From Panulirus ornatus (taxonomy: Eukaryota; Arthropoda; Malacostraca; Decapoda; Palinuridae), in NCBI RefSeq assembly GCF_036320965.1, contig NC_092232.1:54756482-54820481 (forward strand): a stretch of 64,000 nt of DNA. Reading direction: 5' to 3'. Shown here piece after piece: positions 12,908-20,700 of this stretch. A program made the translations under genes and the position numbers. Positions within the stretch are counted from its first letter, which is position 1. Every line of letters begins with the position of its first letter. A model generated the notes under the pieces. It had not been told where the DNA came from. It ran no database searches and saw only the letters and a list, made by a program, of their open reading frames with translations.

Positions 12908-13741
12908 TGTGTGTGTTCATCTGCCACTTTTTCTGGTACTTATTTATTAATGTTTGTTCGGGCAAGAATTTCACGCTTTTACAGCCCCATATTTTTTCTT
13001 CTCGTTTCCTTCATAAAATTCATCTTTTTTTCATTGTTAGTCACCTTCTATTTCCTCTTCACTTACCGTGTTCCATGTGACCGATAATCTTTGGCTAAAG
13101 AAGATTATTTCCCATATTTTGTTGGCTCGTTTTGCCTAATTCCTCGTCATGTTCTCCAACTGAACCGTTCCTCTCAGTTTGAAGGGATCGACTTCTTTTA
13201 AGGAACTTTTTAGTTAGAGCTTTGACCATCCTGTCCTCAACTTTGAATTTCTCCCTCATACTTCGAGGTAAGTGTTTGACTGCTATCTTCCTCCTGTATC
13301 CCCAGATTTCCAAGTTGCGTTAGATTTCGTTACCTATATTTGAGCTCCCTCTAGCATGCTTCCTCAAGCAAGGAAACACAAAATTGAGTGACGGATATTT
13401 TGGAGTTGATGCAAACATATGTTTTCGTAGATGTACTCACCTGTGCGTCTGCCTGCCCCACAGTGTCCTTGATGGTGGTCATGAGTCTTATGTCGTTCGT
13501 GGTCTGTCTGGTCATCACCTTCTTCAAATCACCTTACAAGAGACTGGAGGCTGAGCGGATTTCCAGATCCTCCAACACATCCATCTCTTCGTCCTTCCAG
13601 TCCCTCTCCGTCACTTCAGGATACGCCTCCCAGCATGGGACAGACACCTCCTCCTCCACCAGACTCTCCGACAGGAGTCCCGATATAGAGGCGACTGTAG
13701 AAGACGACCAGGAACCGGACTTCGAGCAGTGTCACTTGTAG
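304..13741 (+). CDS. SLC49A3: SLC49A3 (MFSD7)-like major facilitator transporter, 10 coding exons
   Basis: Joined exons are 304-477, 823-981, 2327-2437, 3893-4001, 5854-5992, 6818-7016, 7473-7625, 9485-9641, 10249-10377 and 13464-13741. They give 1608 nt and 535 aa, and every intron is GT-AG with matching phase. The start ATG at 304 has a strong context (GCCACCATGG). An AG at 285-286 suggests that a 5' untranslated exon splices in just upstream. The product is a polytopic membrane protein of about 12 hydrophobic segments. It aligns by eye with vertebrate SLC49A3: RWAVLITVLLLNISNAS then LWINIAPVA in TM1, NWFSVVYLVVAFPF in TM2, NTVGILVAQVTSPLLV, GILADRTKAFG in the mid loop, GLELAVEATYP and FKSPYKRLEAE before a Ser-rich cytosolic tail. 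Human SLC49A3 is of similar length, about 560 aa. SLC49 members include haem/choline and organic-ion carriers, but the substrate of SLC49A3 is poorly defined and I assign none. FLVCR1/2 and SLC49A4 are relatives that fit less well. Introns are 345-3086 bp and repeat-rich. Confidence 0.88.
479..603. repeat. (TATC)n/(TA)n compound microsatellite in intron 1
   Basis: About 125 bases of TATC and TA repeats begin at the GT of the exon 1 donor and take up a third of the 345-bp intron. The rest of the intron (604-822) has short imperfect repeats around the motif CCAGCTGGT. Confidence 0.95.
823..981 (+). CDS. SLC49A3: SLC49A3-like exon 2 (aa 59-111)
   Basis: Acceptor CTCAG|CTG and donor GTC|GTGAGT are both phase 0. 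It encodes the second half of TM1 (LWINIAPVAYK) and TM2 (NWFSVVYLVVAFPFTFISTI), the segment most like vertebrate SLC49A3. Confidence 0.88.
1049..1400. repeat. 32-bp minisatellite, 11 exact-length copies
   Basis: Eleven head-to-tail copies of a 32-bp unit starting AATGAGGAGAGAACATGG total exactly 352 bp and are nearly identical; one copy has ATAGG for ATGGG. The array lies in intron 2, 67 bp after the exon 2 donor. On the minus strand it yields long open frames that are artefacts of the repeat. Confidence 0.97.
1490..1722 (+). mobile_element. Degenerate RTE-like non-LTR reverse transcriptase fragment
   Basis: Translated with frameshifts, this reads WEVSQLLFADGAALV, then SEKLQKLVTDFGKVCERR and a segment like NLRISENKSKVEE. 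That is the catalytic FADD box (here FADG) and following helix of RTE-type reverse transcriptases. Stops and frameshifts show it is dead. A second fragment of the same type lies at 39290-40170. Confidence 0.75.
1723..2326. other. Intron 2 remainder, no recognised feature
   Basis: AT-rich intron sequence runs up to the exon 3 acceptor (CTCCACAG). I see no gene, RNA or clear repeat here. Confidence 0.6.
2327..2437 (+). CDS. SLC49A3: SLC49A3-like exon 3 (aa 112-148)
   Basis: Acceptor CCACAG|ATT and donor CAG|GTGGGT, phase 0. It encodes HIGSALNCLGGVMRTVS (TM3) and a loop. The matching vertebrate segment has the same Gly-X-X-(L/N) pattern and RM/RT turn. Confidence 0.85.
2438..3892. other. Intron 3 of the SLC49A3-like gene
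   Basis: The intron is 1455 bp. Apart from a short (CA)n run near 3477-3497 I recognise nothing. Small open frames around 2606-2907 on the minus strand are short, unconserved in appearance and not supported. Confidence 0.6.
3893..4001 (+). CDS. SLC49A3: SLC49A3-like exon 4 (aa 149-184 plus split codon)
   Basis: Acceptor CCCGCAG|ACC; donor CTCT|GTGAGT leaves one base, which completes a Ser codon with exon 5. It encodes AGMAQCFVLFIPTKLSQLWFP (TM4), matching the AQSLVIFSPAKLAALWFPE region of SLC49A3, and the start of TM5. Confidence 0.88.
4002..5690. other. Intron 4, mostly unannotated
   Basis: This holds a C-homopolymer at about 4326-4341 and a (CA)n block at 4723-4770. The rest is AT-rich with no recognised gene or element. 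The acceptor end of the intron is a minisatellite, described separately. Confidence 0.6.
5722..5853 (+). repeat. 33-bp pyrimidine-rich minisatellite forming the exon 5 acceptor
   Basis: Four exact-length 33-bp units (5722, 5755, 5788, 5821) follow a partial unit. Each unit is GACGTGTCC followed by a long C/T tract ending CCCCACAN. Only the last unit ends in CAG, and that CAG at 5851-5853 is the exon 5 splice acceptor. The other three end in CAA or CAC. The array therefore supplies a four-fold polypyrimidine tract and branch-like region. Confidence 0.93.
5854..5992 (+). CDS. SLC49A3: SLC49A3-like exon 5 (aa 185-230 plus split codon)
   Basis: The split Ser codon followed by NTVGILVAQVTSPLLV matches SNPLGVLVANVLSPVLV of vertebrate SLC49A3. 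A loop and TM6 (VHGGVAVLVQVVTLVCI) follow. The donor AACAG|GTGGGT leaves two bases that pair with G from exon 6 to make Arg. Confidence 0.9.
6000..6140. repeat. (GGA)n-rich purine tract after the exon 5 donor
   Basis: About 140 bases of imperfect GGA/GAA repeats begin 7 bases inside intron 5. Both strands give long low-complexity open frames (Arg/Gly/Glu or Pro/Ser) that are not genes. Confidence 0.93.
6141..6817. other. Intron 5 remainder
   Basis: This contains short degenerate repeats of the ATGCAGTA type (about 6190-6330) and a near-duplicate of the phrase ATAAAGGGAACTGGAT (6614 and 6668). No gene is seen. Confidence 0.55.
6818..7016 (+). CDS. SLC49A3: SLC49A3-like exon 6 (aa 231-297)
   Basis: Acceptor TTTTTGCAG|G restores Arg and continues SKPPTPPSYSAECGERD, the central cytosolic loop (vertebrate SVPPTPPSA). 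TM7 is TMPYLLLLISLGCGVAIFSS, ending TLTQQLLCPLGYHD. The donor is GAC|GTTAGT, phase 0. Confidence 0.88.
7232..7284. repeat. (TC)n microsatellite in intron 6
   Basis: A TC run of about 50 bases adds to the pyrimidine-rich character of intron 6 ahead of the duplicated acceptor array. Confidence 0.95.
7353..7472 (+). repeat. 31/32-bp tandem repeat of the exon 7 splice acceptor
   Basis: Units 7378-7409, 7410-7441 and 7442-7472 (32, 32 and 31 bp), plus a partial one from 7353, each start ATATTC and end CCCACAG. The true exon also starts ATATTC, so each unit copies the acceptor plus the first six exon bases. AG dinucleotides end at 7377, 7409, 7441 and 7472. Using 7409 would extend exon 7 by 63 nt in frame with no stop. 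Confidence 0.93.
7473..7625 (+). CDS. SLC49A3: SLC49A3-like exon 7 (aa 298-348)
   Basis: It encodes TM8 (VANAVMILSGLAGSAVTGIL), the conserved loop ADRTKAFGPI and TM9 (LLFYGFAAIFCIVML). The loop corresponds to YVDRTKHF of vertebrate SLC49A3. The donor is GAG|GTAAGG, phase 0. The acceptor used could be any of four tandem AGs; the last is chosen because it gives the family-length loop. Confidence 0.87.
7804..8060 (-). mobile_element. Short RTE-derived decapod repeat, copy 1
   Basis: On the plus strand it reads GCGAGGTAGCGTCAAGAAC near 7850 and ends with a tract like AGACACGCAGGAGGTACGTGG and CCCCAGGGATA at 8051-8060. Four fuller or related copies lie at 22881, 26162, 33055 and 38915. Element sense is taken as the strand that starts TATCCCTGGGG, here minus. 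It is probably a non-autonomous, internally deleted derivative of the RTE LINE. Confidence 0.7.
8098..8667. repeat. (TG)n microsatellites within intron 7
   Basis: TG runs lie at 8098-8119 and 8566-8667, the second interrupted once. The sequence between them (8120-8565) shows no gene. Confidence 0.9.
8668..9484. other. Intron 7 remainder
   Basis: No gene is recognised. Just before the exon 8 acceptor, at about 9452-9463, the phrase GGGTTCGACCCC matches the RNA polymerase III B-box consensus GGTTCGANNCC. It may be the relic of a tRNA-derived SINE, but no convincing A-box was found upstream. Confidence 0.45.
9485..9641 (+). CDS. SLC49A3: SLC49A3-like exon 8 (aa 349-400 plus split codon)
   Basis: Acceptor CGGCAG|ATG. 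It encodes TM10 (AIVAVSAGLFGFFGLGSYPIG) and LELAVEATYPVEESISTAFIFLSG, the best-conserved stretch against SLC49A3 ([21 protein letters not shown]). Donor G|GTGAGG; the split Gly codon completes in exon 9. Confidence 0.9.
9695..9845. repeat. Dispersed repeat, copy A
   Basis: It shares ordered phrases with 27160-27410: ACGAGGATTGAC, then (T)ACCTCCTTCTTT-like, then TCTGAGATGG followed by ATGA. The order and spacing suggest two diverged copies of an unidentified dispersed element, here inside intron 8. Confidence 0.5.
9990..10248 (+). repeat. Degenerate C-rich repeats upstream of the exon 9 acceptor
   Basis: Imperfect units of roughly 50-60 bp built on ACACCCACCTCCCCAAGTT(T/C)GAACTACC lead into the pyrimidine tract of the exon 9 acceptor (TGTGGCAG). 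Two internal CCCNCAGGA motifs look like decoy acceptors. This is the third acceptor of the gene sitting on tandem pyrimidine-rich repeats. Confidence 0.6.
10249..10377 (+). CDS. SLC49A3: SLC49A3-like exon 9 (aa 401-443 plus split codon)
   Basis: It completes Gly and continues QILGVVIISLVTLLA (TM11), then a luminal/extracellular loop ending MPKDYT. The vertebrate counterpart is GQAEGILIMLAMTAL. Donor CACAG|GTGAGG leaves one base for a Val codon. Confidence 0.86.
10545..12780 (-). mobile_element. Degenerate CR1-like LINE, antisense in intron 9
   Basis: Reading the minus strand from 12780 down, recognisable blocks appear in LINE order. First, an endonuclease end like LLDLIFTPTDINVENIY (about 12700). 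Then a linker, TRNEYTRLRKEGPRGFENEY, followed by an RT start, SYKSCSPDEIS (about 11940). Then FDTIPHKRLIKKLT, then a PQGSV-like block (PVECPRFCSGV, about 11400) and the terminal domain. The 3' end near 10545-10605 carries the complement of GTACAAATAG(G/A)TAA, shared with three other LINE tails here. Many stops and frameshifts show that it is inactive. Confidence 0.85.
12865..12918. repeat. (TG)n microsatellite in intron 9
   Basis: A TG run with one TT interruption, just upstream (in LINE orientation) of the antisense CR1-like element. The following 540 bases to exon 10 contain no recognised gene. Confidence 0.93.
13464..13741 (+). CDS. SLC49A3: SLC49A3-like exon 10, C-terminus (aa 444-535)
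   Basis: Acceptor GCCCCACAG|TG completes Val. It encodes TM12 (VVMSLMSFVVCLVITFF), the family turn KSPYKRLEAERISRSS, and a cytosolic tail of about 65 residues rich in Ser/Thr and ending in acidic residues before TAG at 13739-13741. The tail has many potential phosphorylation sites. The antisense open frames over this exon are shadows. Confidence 0.9.
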
Positions 13742-14898
13742 TTCGAACTGGCGAGGTGGAAGAGAAGACGACGCCTCCTGAAGTGATTCGTCCGTGCCCC
13801 CTGAGGTGGAAGGGATGTCTGCCTTCATCAGCTCCTCTCTGTCTGTGGTGGAGTTGATGATATATCTCCCTCCCTGCCTTTTTATGTCCGAGACCCAGAT
13901 CCGCATCTTGCAAGACGGGGTACTGTTCCCTGAGCCAAGCCGAGCGGTGGATCCAAGAGAAAACTCCCTCATTCGATCTATAAAAATGACAAGAAGGCCA
14001 TATTGAATGGACCTCATCCCTGCCGTGGTACATGGTAGAAAGAAACATTCATGAGGTGTTCTGCCGACCCATTCATGTACCACTAACTCATATAAAGACC
14101 TCACTACTCCCAATGAAAGAGACCAAGCGACCAAAGTAGAAAATTATCATTTTGGTCCGGTCACGCTTCTGTTTATGTGTGTACATCTCAAGGTCTCACA
14201 CTAATGTGATAATCATGTATGTAAACATGTATGTGTGTTGTTCATATGTTTATCTAGGTTGATTGAGGTGGCTGGGAGCTTAACGAGTCGAGAATCTTCC
14301 TCTCTCACTGACTTCCTGAAGGTAGGATCAGCTAGAGGAAGAAAGCCATGTTCCGATGAGGACAGTGGGGGTGGCTTGATATCCCCCTCTTTTATATCAT
14401 TATTTTTCCAATGGCGAGAAATTCCTTAATAGGATTGTACTCCCTATCGTCCAACAACGATGAAAGAGCTTCGCTGTAAGTGAATTATCACTCGTAATGA
14501 TATATTTATATGATTTCTAAGTATACGGATCTGATTGCCATTTAAATGTTCAGCTGTGAAGTGTCTTATTGTTATCATCCTTAATACATACAATACGTCA
14601 CTACCTGACCAAGTGTGGAGTGAGTGATGACCAAGGATCCTGGGGTGTGTGTATGTGTGTCCTTCTTTATCACTCTTGTAAAAAAAAGATTTTCTGGAAA
14701 TATTTGTTTATGATCCAGTAAAAGACCAAAAGCTGTGATATTACTATATTATTACATGTGATCACAATTGATCGTTTCGTGTAAGTGACTAATAAGTTCG
14801 TCTAATAACGACCCTGTTACGCAAGGTCTTTCCTTCTCAAAACCCCAGTGGGAAGCCAAGCGAACACGTACATCATAACTCAGGCAAACTGATGAAGG

Positions 14899-14937
<39 letters not shown>

Positions 14938-15030
14938 ACTGCCACCACAACCGCCACAAAGGTTGTATTTATAGAGAGAGAAGTTCTGGGGACGAGATTA
15001 TGCACGACACTTAAACAACCAGACCATCAA
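13742..15030. other. 3' flank of the SLC49A3-like gene
   Basis: This should hold the 3' UTR. I found no AATAAA in the first kilobase, so the polyadenylation site is not placed. A (TG)n run is at 14900-14935. No other gene is seen. Confidence 0.5.
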
Positions 15031-15034
15031 TAGT

Positions 15035-15115
15035 CCTTCTAGTGGCGCGCTCGGCTGTGTTGACGGGCACGGCATCTTTGGGACAAAGGTTCGATTGTTC
15101 CTGAACACTTCTCCC
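15035..15115 (+). repeat. Possible tRNA-derived SINE head
   Basis: TGGCGCGCTCGG at about 15042 resembles an A-box (TRGCNNAGYNGG, ten of twelve matches), and AGGTTCGATTG at about 15088 resembles a B-box, with near-normal spacing. No acceptor stem is evident, so this is a SINE relic rather than a tRNA gene. Confidence 0.4.
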
Positions 15116-15161
15116 CCGCGACACAAGGTCTTCCAGTTCATCATGACCTTTTCTTGGATTT

Positions 15162-15182
15162 GTGTGTGTGTGTGTGTGTGTG
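15162..15182. repeat. (TG)n microsatellite
   Basis: A short TG run. Confidence 0.9.
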
Positions 15183-15229
15183 GTGGACGAGATTCTGTAT
15201 TGTCTGAATCGAGTCTGGTGAGAGTGAGG

Positions 15230-15920
15230 CGAGAGTGTAGAAGATTAAGAAAAAAAGTAAGTTTAACAGTGAGTTTTGCAGGGCGAGTGTTGCACACAGT
15301 GGGTATTGCAGTAAAGAAGGTCTGTAAAGGAATGAGGTGTTGCGTAGAAAAGGTGTACCAGGAAGGGGATGTTTCAGAGAAAAGGTGTAGCTAAGGACGA
15401 GGTGTTGCAAAGAGCAGGTACATGAAGGACGGGATGATGCACATAACAGGAGCAATAGTGAAGTGGTGTAGTAAAAAAAAAAAAGCTGTAAGAAAGACAA
15501 GGTGTTGCGGAGGAAGGGTGTAGAGCGAGGTGTTGCGGAGGAAGGGTGTAGAGCGAGGTGTTGCAAAGAATAGGTGAAGCAAAGATGGTCTGATGCAAGG
15601 ACAAGGCACTACAAGCATACGGTGTTACAGAGACGAGGTACAGCAGACAGCATGTCTTTCAGTTAATGTTATCGAAGTTACAGTATGTTACAAAGCTTTT
15701 TTTTGTACTAGAGACAGTGATACGCAGAGACGTTGTGCACATGTAGCGTTTTTTGAAAACAATGGCGTAGAAAACATTTACTGAGCCGAGGTGTTGTAGA
15801 GAAGCACTGTGCCTCATTGTTACAGAAGTACAGTGTTATATGGACATGTTGCAACATCCCTGTGTTGCGATGGATGTGGACCTGCAGAGACCTGATATTC
15901 CAAAGATGTGTTGGGGCAGA
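15230..15920. repeat. Old degenerate minisatellite, about 30-bp period
   Basis: Recurring GAGGTGTTGC, AAGGTGTAG and CAGAGA phrases at roughly 30-bp spacing indicate a decayed tandem array. Two adjacent copies near 15508-15565 are still nearly identical. Minus-strand open frames here (LFLRNTS-type repeats) are repeat artefacts. Confidence 0.7.
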
Positions 15921-16019
15921 GACCACGTGTATAGCAAGGTGTGGAGTAACTAATAATTGTTTTACTCTAAGGTCATAATAAAGGCACAAGTATTTCCAGT
16001 CAAATTCAGCCTTAGGTCA

Positions 16020-16200
16020 CCACTTTTATGAAGTGATTGTTCACGTGTGCGTTAAGGGCCTCAAAGGGGGAAGGATGAGAAGGGTGGTCAGGGTTATGGG
16101 AGGTAAGAGTGGCGAGGGAGGGAAGGTAGGGGTTAGGGTGAAGGGAGGCAAGGGGGACGAGGGATGGAAGGGAGAGGGGGAGATCCGATGACACAATCAA
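16020..16200. repeat. G-rich imperfect duplication
   Basis: Purine-rich, mostly G-rich sequence with two imperfect copies of a GGGAGG(T/C)AAG-containing phrase. Several GGG runs could support quadruplex folding. No gene is seen. Confidence 0.45.
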
Positions 16201-16276
16201 CAGAGGCAAAAAGTTAGGCGGCAGTGAACCGCCCTCGACACTGTAACACCTCCTTCCCCCGGGGATCAGACGTCAG

Positions 16277-16283
16277 TATATAA
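16277..16283 (+). promoter_or_regulatory. Candidate TATA box of an orphan promoter
   Basis: TATATAA sits 80 bases before a Kozak-context ATG. A CRE-like GACGTCA lies at 16269-16275. TGACCT (from 16289), TGACCC and AGGTCA (16325-16330) nuclear-receptor half-sites follow immediately downstream. The combination resembles a focused arthropod promoter, but nothing beyond motif matching supports it. Confidence 0.4.
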
Positions 16284-16356
16284 CCCCCTGACCTCAGGGC
16301 TAGGACCTGACCCTCCTACCCCTGAGGTCAGGCCTTACCCTACCCCCCTCCTGACC

Positions 16357-16687
16357 ATGGCCAACTGGGTACATGAGCAGACTGAACAATATCTCGCCCT
16401 GTACACAAGTAAGTCTTGCAATAATTCAACATTTCCACGAATGGATCTTTTCGTCTCCCTGACCCACCCCCTGTGATACCTCACTCACCTCCTCAGCTGC
16501 TGAGAGACTGTCCATCACACCCCACCGAGGAAGCAGATTAACCCAAGACACTCCTGAAGCAGTACACGAAAGTGATCTGCCCCAGGACCCCTCCGCTAAT
16601 AAGGCTCCTCACCCATCCTACTATCTACACAATACGAACCATGAGACCTGGTGCCACTTAACTCTCTCATACCCCGAGGGCACTTGA
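16357..16687 (+). CDS. Candidate two-exon small gene of unknown function (80 aa)
   Basis: Exon 1 (16357-16408) starts GACCATGG, encodes MANWVHEQTEQYLALYT and ends ACAA|GTAAGT, a strong donor. After an 88-bp intron, a good acceptor (CACCTCCTCAG) opens exon 2 at 16497. Exon 2 is in phase and stays open for 62 codons to TGA at 16685-16687. It includes the stretches LSITPHRGSRLTQDTPEAVH and PSYYLHNTNHETWCHL. There is no signal peptide, transmembrane segment or domain that I recognise. No AATAAA is seen close downstream. Promoter, start context, splice sites and phase all agree, but each could arise by chance in this much sequence. Confidence 0.3.
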
Positions 16688-17047
16688 GTGTGGCAGATTG
16701 GTCCTCGAGGAGGGATGGCGGTGACGTCAACACCTGAGGCAGGCAAGCTGGGGGTGTGCTTGCCATTCCTCGTCGTCCACACATAAGGCGGCTCACAAGT
16801 GATGCAACAACGATGTGGGCAGCCTCCCCTCGCCCATGACGCAGCTGGCCTCAACCCGCGAGGGAAAAAATGGTTCGAGCCACATCCGTGACATCAGGGA
16901 GGAGATATGACAGTCTTTTTTATATATGCACAGCTTGACAGGCGTTGGTAGTGGCTTAATATGTTCACAACCAAGGCTCACATTCCATAGTTTGCATATC
17001 AAAATGGTTTACATGTCCGGGTATAGACCCATTCTTTCACACTGACG

Positions 17048-17118
<71 letters not shown>
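17048..17118. repeat. (TA)n microsatellite
   Basis: An uninterrupted TA run directly abuts the left arm of the fold-back element. Confidence 0.95.
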
Positions 17119-17120
<2 letters not shown>

Positions 17121-17270
17121 CGTAGAAACATCACTAGGGAAAGGAACTACGAGAATCCTGAGCGCTTTCGCGTATTACCACACCTTCAGAGGACTGGCGT
17201 TATGGGGTAATATTACAGGAAAGCGCTCAGGATTCTCGTGTTTCCCTTTCCTTGTGGTGTTTCTGCATCT
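17119..17270. mobile_element. Fold-back (hairpin) element, MITE-like
   Basis: The left arm (about 17121-17180) and right arm (about 17206-17270) are inverted copies at roughly 85 percent identity. They share a perfect core, GAGAATCCTGAGCGCTTTC at the left and its complement at the right, plus an inner GTATTACC/GGTAATA pair. The loop is about 25 nt. There is no coding potential. The element is flanked by TA repeats on the left and by CA then TA repeats on the right. Its class is unknown. Confidence 0.75.
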
Positions 17271-17295
17271 ATGAAGCCACATGTCTCGTTATGAT

Positions 17296-17452
<157 letters not shown>

Positions 17453-17560
17453 TGGAAGGGTTGAATGATGCAACATAAGGTAAACCGTGGAACACCACAA
17501 GCAACGTTTGTTTTTGAATTTCTCCGTTATTCTGTCTGAGGAATCTCTTACCATGAAACA

Positions 17561-19060
17561 TTAATGTGTATAACGTATCATGATTAATGTGTATAACGTA
17601 TCATGATTAATGTGTATAACGTATCATGATTAATGTGTATAACGTATCATGATTAATGTGTATAACGTATCACGATTAATGTGTATAACGTATCATGATT
17701 AATGTGTATAACGTATCACGATTAATGTGTATAACGTATCATGATTAATGTGTATAACGTATGACGAATAATGTGTATAACGTATCATGATTAATGTGTA
17801 TAACGTATCATGATTAATGTGTATAACGTATCACGATTAATGTGTATAACGTATCATGATTAATGTGTATAACGTATCATGATTAATGTGTATAACGTAT
17901 CATGATTAATGTGTATAACGTATCATGATTAATGTGTATAACGTATCATGATTAATGTGTATAACGTATCATGATTAATGTGTATAACGTATCATGATTA
18001 ATGTGTATAACGTATCATGATTAATGTGTATAACGTATCATGATTAATGTGTATAACGTATCACGATTAATGTGTATAACGTATCATGATTAATGTGTAT
18101 AACGTATCACGATTAATGTGTATAACGTATCATGATTAATGTGTATAACGTATGACGAATAATGTGTATAACGTATCATGATTAATGTGTATAACGTATC
18201 ATGATTAATGTGTATAACGTATCACGATTAATGTGTATAACGTATCATGATTAATGTGTATAACGTATCATGATTAATGTGTATAACGTATCATGATTAA
18301 TGTGTATAACGTATCATGATTAATGTGTATAACGTATCATGATTAATGTGTATAACGTATCATGATTAATGTGTATAACGTATCATGATTAATGTGTATA
18401 ACGTATCATGATTAATGTGTATAACGTATCATGATTAATGTGTATAACGTATCATGATTAATGTGTATAACGTATCATGATTAATGTGTATAACGTATCA
18501 CGATTAATGTGTATAACGTATCATGATTAATGTGTATAACGTATCACGATTAATGTGTATAACGTATCATGATTAATGTGTATAACGTATGACGAATAAT
18601 GTGTACAACGTATCATGATTAATGTGTATAACGTATCATGATTAATGTGTATAACGTATCACGATTAATGTGTATAACGTATCATGATTAATGTGTATAA
18701 CGTATCATGATTAATGTGTATAACGTATCATGATTAATGTGTATAACGTATCATGATTAATGTGTATAACGTATCATGATTAATGTGTATAACGTATCAT
18801 GATTAATGTGTATAACGTATGACGAATAATGTGTACAACGTATCATGATTAATGTGTATAACGTATCATGATTAATGTGTATAACGTATCACGATTAATG
18901 TGTATAACGTATCATGATTAATGTGTATAACGTATCATGATTAATGTGTATAACGTATCATGATTAATGTGTATAACGTATCATGATTAATGTGTATAAC
19001 GTATCATGATTAATGTGTATAACGTATCATGATTAATGTGTATAACGTATCATGATTAAT
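17561..19060. repeat. 23-bp satellite, about 65 copies, with higher-order structure
   Basis: The unit is TAATGTGTATAACGTATCAT followed by GAT. Two variant monomers, one with CACG and one with GACGAA, recur in a fixed pattern. CACG variants lie at 17671, 17717 and 17832, with GACGAA at 17763. The block repeats at 18062, 18108, 18154 (GACGAA) and 18223, then at 18499, 18545, 18591 (GACGAA) and 18660, and partially at 18821 (GACGAA) and 18890. Shifts are 391, 437 and 230 bp, that is 17, 19 and 10 monomers. No open frame is meaningful. Confidence 0.97.
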
Positions 19061-19485
19061 CATGTGTTTCATCACTCCTCTCATCTGTCATTGGTAACAT
19101 ACGTGGGCAGTAATGTCTCCTCTCTCTTCCTGGATGCATCATTGGATTATTGTGTCGTTTAGATTCATCTGACTGTTGTTACGACAGGCTATACAGAGTC
19201 GTAAGGGACAGACGCCTGTCTAGACTCACATGTCTGCCCTGCCACATGGATCGACTGTGAGAGAAAACATCAGTAAATGTGCTCCAGTCTGGAGATTAAA
19301 GACATCTCACTGTCATCACTTCAACTTGGTGTATAGTCTCGGTGAGTGAGTCAGGCTTCTCCGGCTTTTCCTGGACATGATTAAATAATCTTTCATATTT
19401 TCTCACTGTAATAACGATGTAAGAATATTACATGAGGCAGTGCACTTCAAGCAGCTGCTCGCTAACGTGGGCCACTGTGATCACG
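19061..19485. other. Intergenic, nothing recognised
   Basis: Unique-looking sequence between the satellite and a LINE fragment. No gene is supported. Confidence 0.5.
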
Positions 19486-19489
19486 GGTC

Positions 19490-19692
19490 ACCAGTTTGAG
19501 TCTGTTGGTGGCGAAGATTTCCTGATGCAATGAAACTAACCCAAAAAAATACTTAGAAAGATACTTAGAAGAAGTAAGATACTTTTGTGGTATGAGAGCA
19601 GTAGATGACTGGATTAAGGTAAGTGATGAAATTGTAAATGTTGAAAATATAACAGAGTACCATACAATATTATGAAATGTTCCCCACAAGCA

Positions 19693-19737
<45 letters not shown>
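19490..19737 (+). mobile_element. CR1-like LINE 3' fragment followed by (CA)n
   Basis: RYFCGMRAVDDWIKVSDEIV, NVENITEYHT and a stop mirror the CR1 terminal motif (FF..RVI..WN.LP..VV.A.S...FK). A (CA)n microsatellite (19695-19737) follows the coding remnant within 30 bases. Confidence 0.6.
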
Positions 19738-19738
<1 letters not shown>

Positions 19739-20080
19739 GACGACAGAATTACACACACAGGCCACATATTTACATACACAGATTACAGTATTACACGCAC
19801 AAACTACATAACAGTACACACCCATAACAGTGACGTAGTAACGTGCACGTCACCCCGTCGTCACACATCCCGGAGTGTTCATCGTCATCCCCTCCAGCTT
19901 GTCACGCTCTAAGACTCGTTATAAATCACCGTCACTGCTTTTTTACCTAACCTCCTCGTGTTACGGAAGGTGAGACACGTAACCCACCCTTGTGTGTGGA
20001 AACGCGGGCGGAGGGGCGACCCACCGGCCCCACTATCCAGATTTCTATAACTACTGAATCACTACGAAGTATTAATGGCT
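19738..20080. other. Intergenic, nothing recognised
   Basis: Contains scattered ACACAC phrases, and no gene. Confidence 0.5.
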
Positions 20081-20082
20081 GT

Positions 20083-20190
20083 GATCAATGGCCTTAATAG
20101 AGGTTTGAATATTCATAATGGTCTTGATAGGGGTTTAGATATTCTTAATGGTCTTGGTAGGGGTTTAGATATTCTTAATGGCCTTTTGTG
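20083..20190. repeat. Short tandem repeat, about 33-bp period, three copies
   Basis: AATGGTCTTG(A/G)TAGGGGTTTAGATATTCTT-like units recur three times, with a diverged copy at each end. Confidence 0.75.
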
Positions 20191-20700
20191 GGGTCGCTCT
20201 TGGTTATGAGGACAAGGGGTCAGAGGTCAAGCTCCGTGATTCCCCTGTGGTCGTTCGTGGGGAGCCACTGCCACCCAGGCGCCTCCTCGCCCTTTGGGGA
20301 AACAAGTGAATCACGTACAGTAAAAAGTCCGTGGTTCTCTGTACTGATAGCGTACGTGCGTACACCAGGGGAGAGGCCGTGGAATTCAAATACTCCTTTT
20401 AAATGGTCAACACAATGCAATTTTAGGGAATTCTATTAAGAAAACCAACAATTCAATTCCGTTTTTCGAGAGTCTACAGTGAACGATGTATTATGGGAAC
20501 TGGGTGGCATTAGTTACCTATATCGTCTTTCATTAAAATTTTGTTGTCTTTTTCACTCTTTTTAAAGTTTTGATATTTGTCTCATTTGTTGACAGTTGAT
20601 AAAGCGGTTTGGGGTAGAGAGTTCTGGGTATATTTAGTTAGAGGGACAGGTACCTTAGACTTGTGTGGGTTATAACTGAAGAAGACCTCATTAGGAACAA

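Noticed and set aside
13611..14134. Minus-strand frames of 145 and 172 codons
   Set aside because: They are antisense to the last coding exon and 3' flank of the SLC49A3-like gene and resemble no family.
17561..19060. CRISPR-like array
   Set aside because: The units are contiguous 23-bp monomers with no variable spacers, no cas genes, and the genome is eukaryotic. The same applies to the other tandem arrays.
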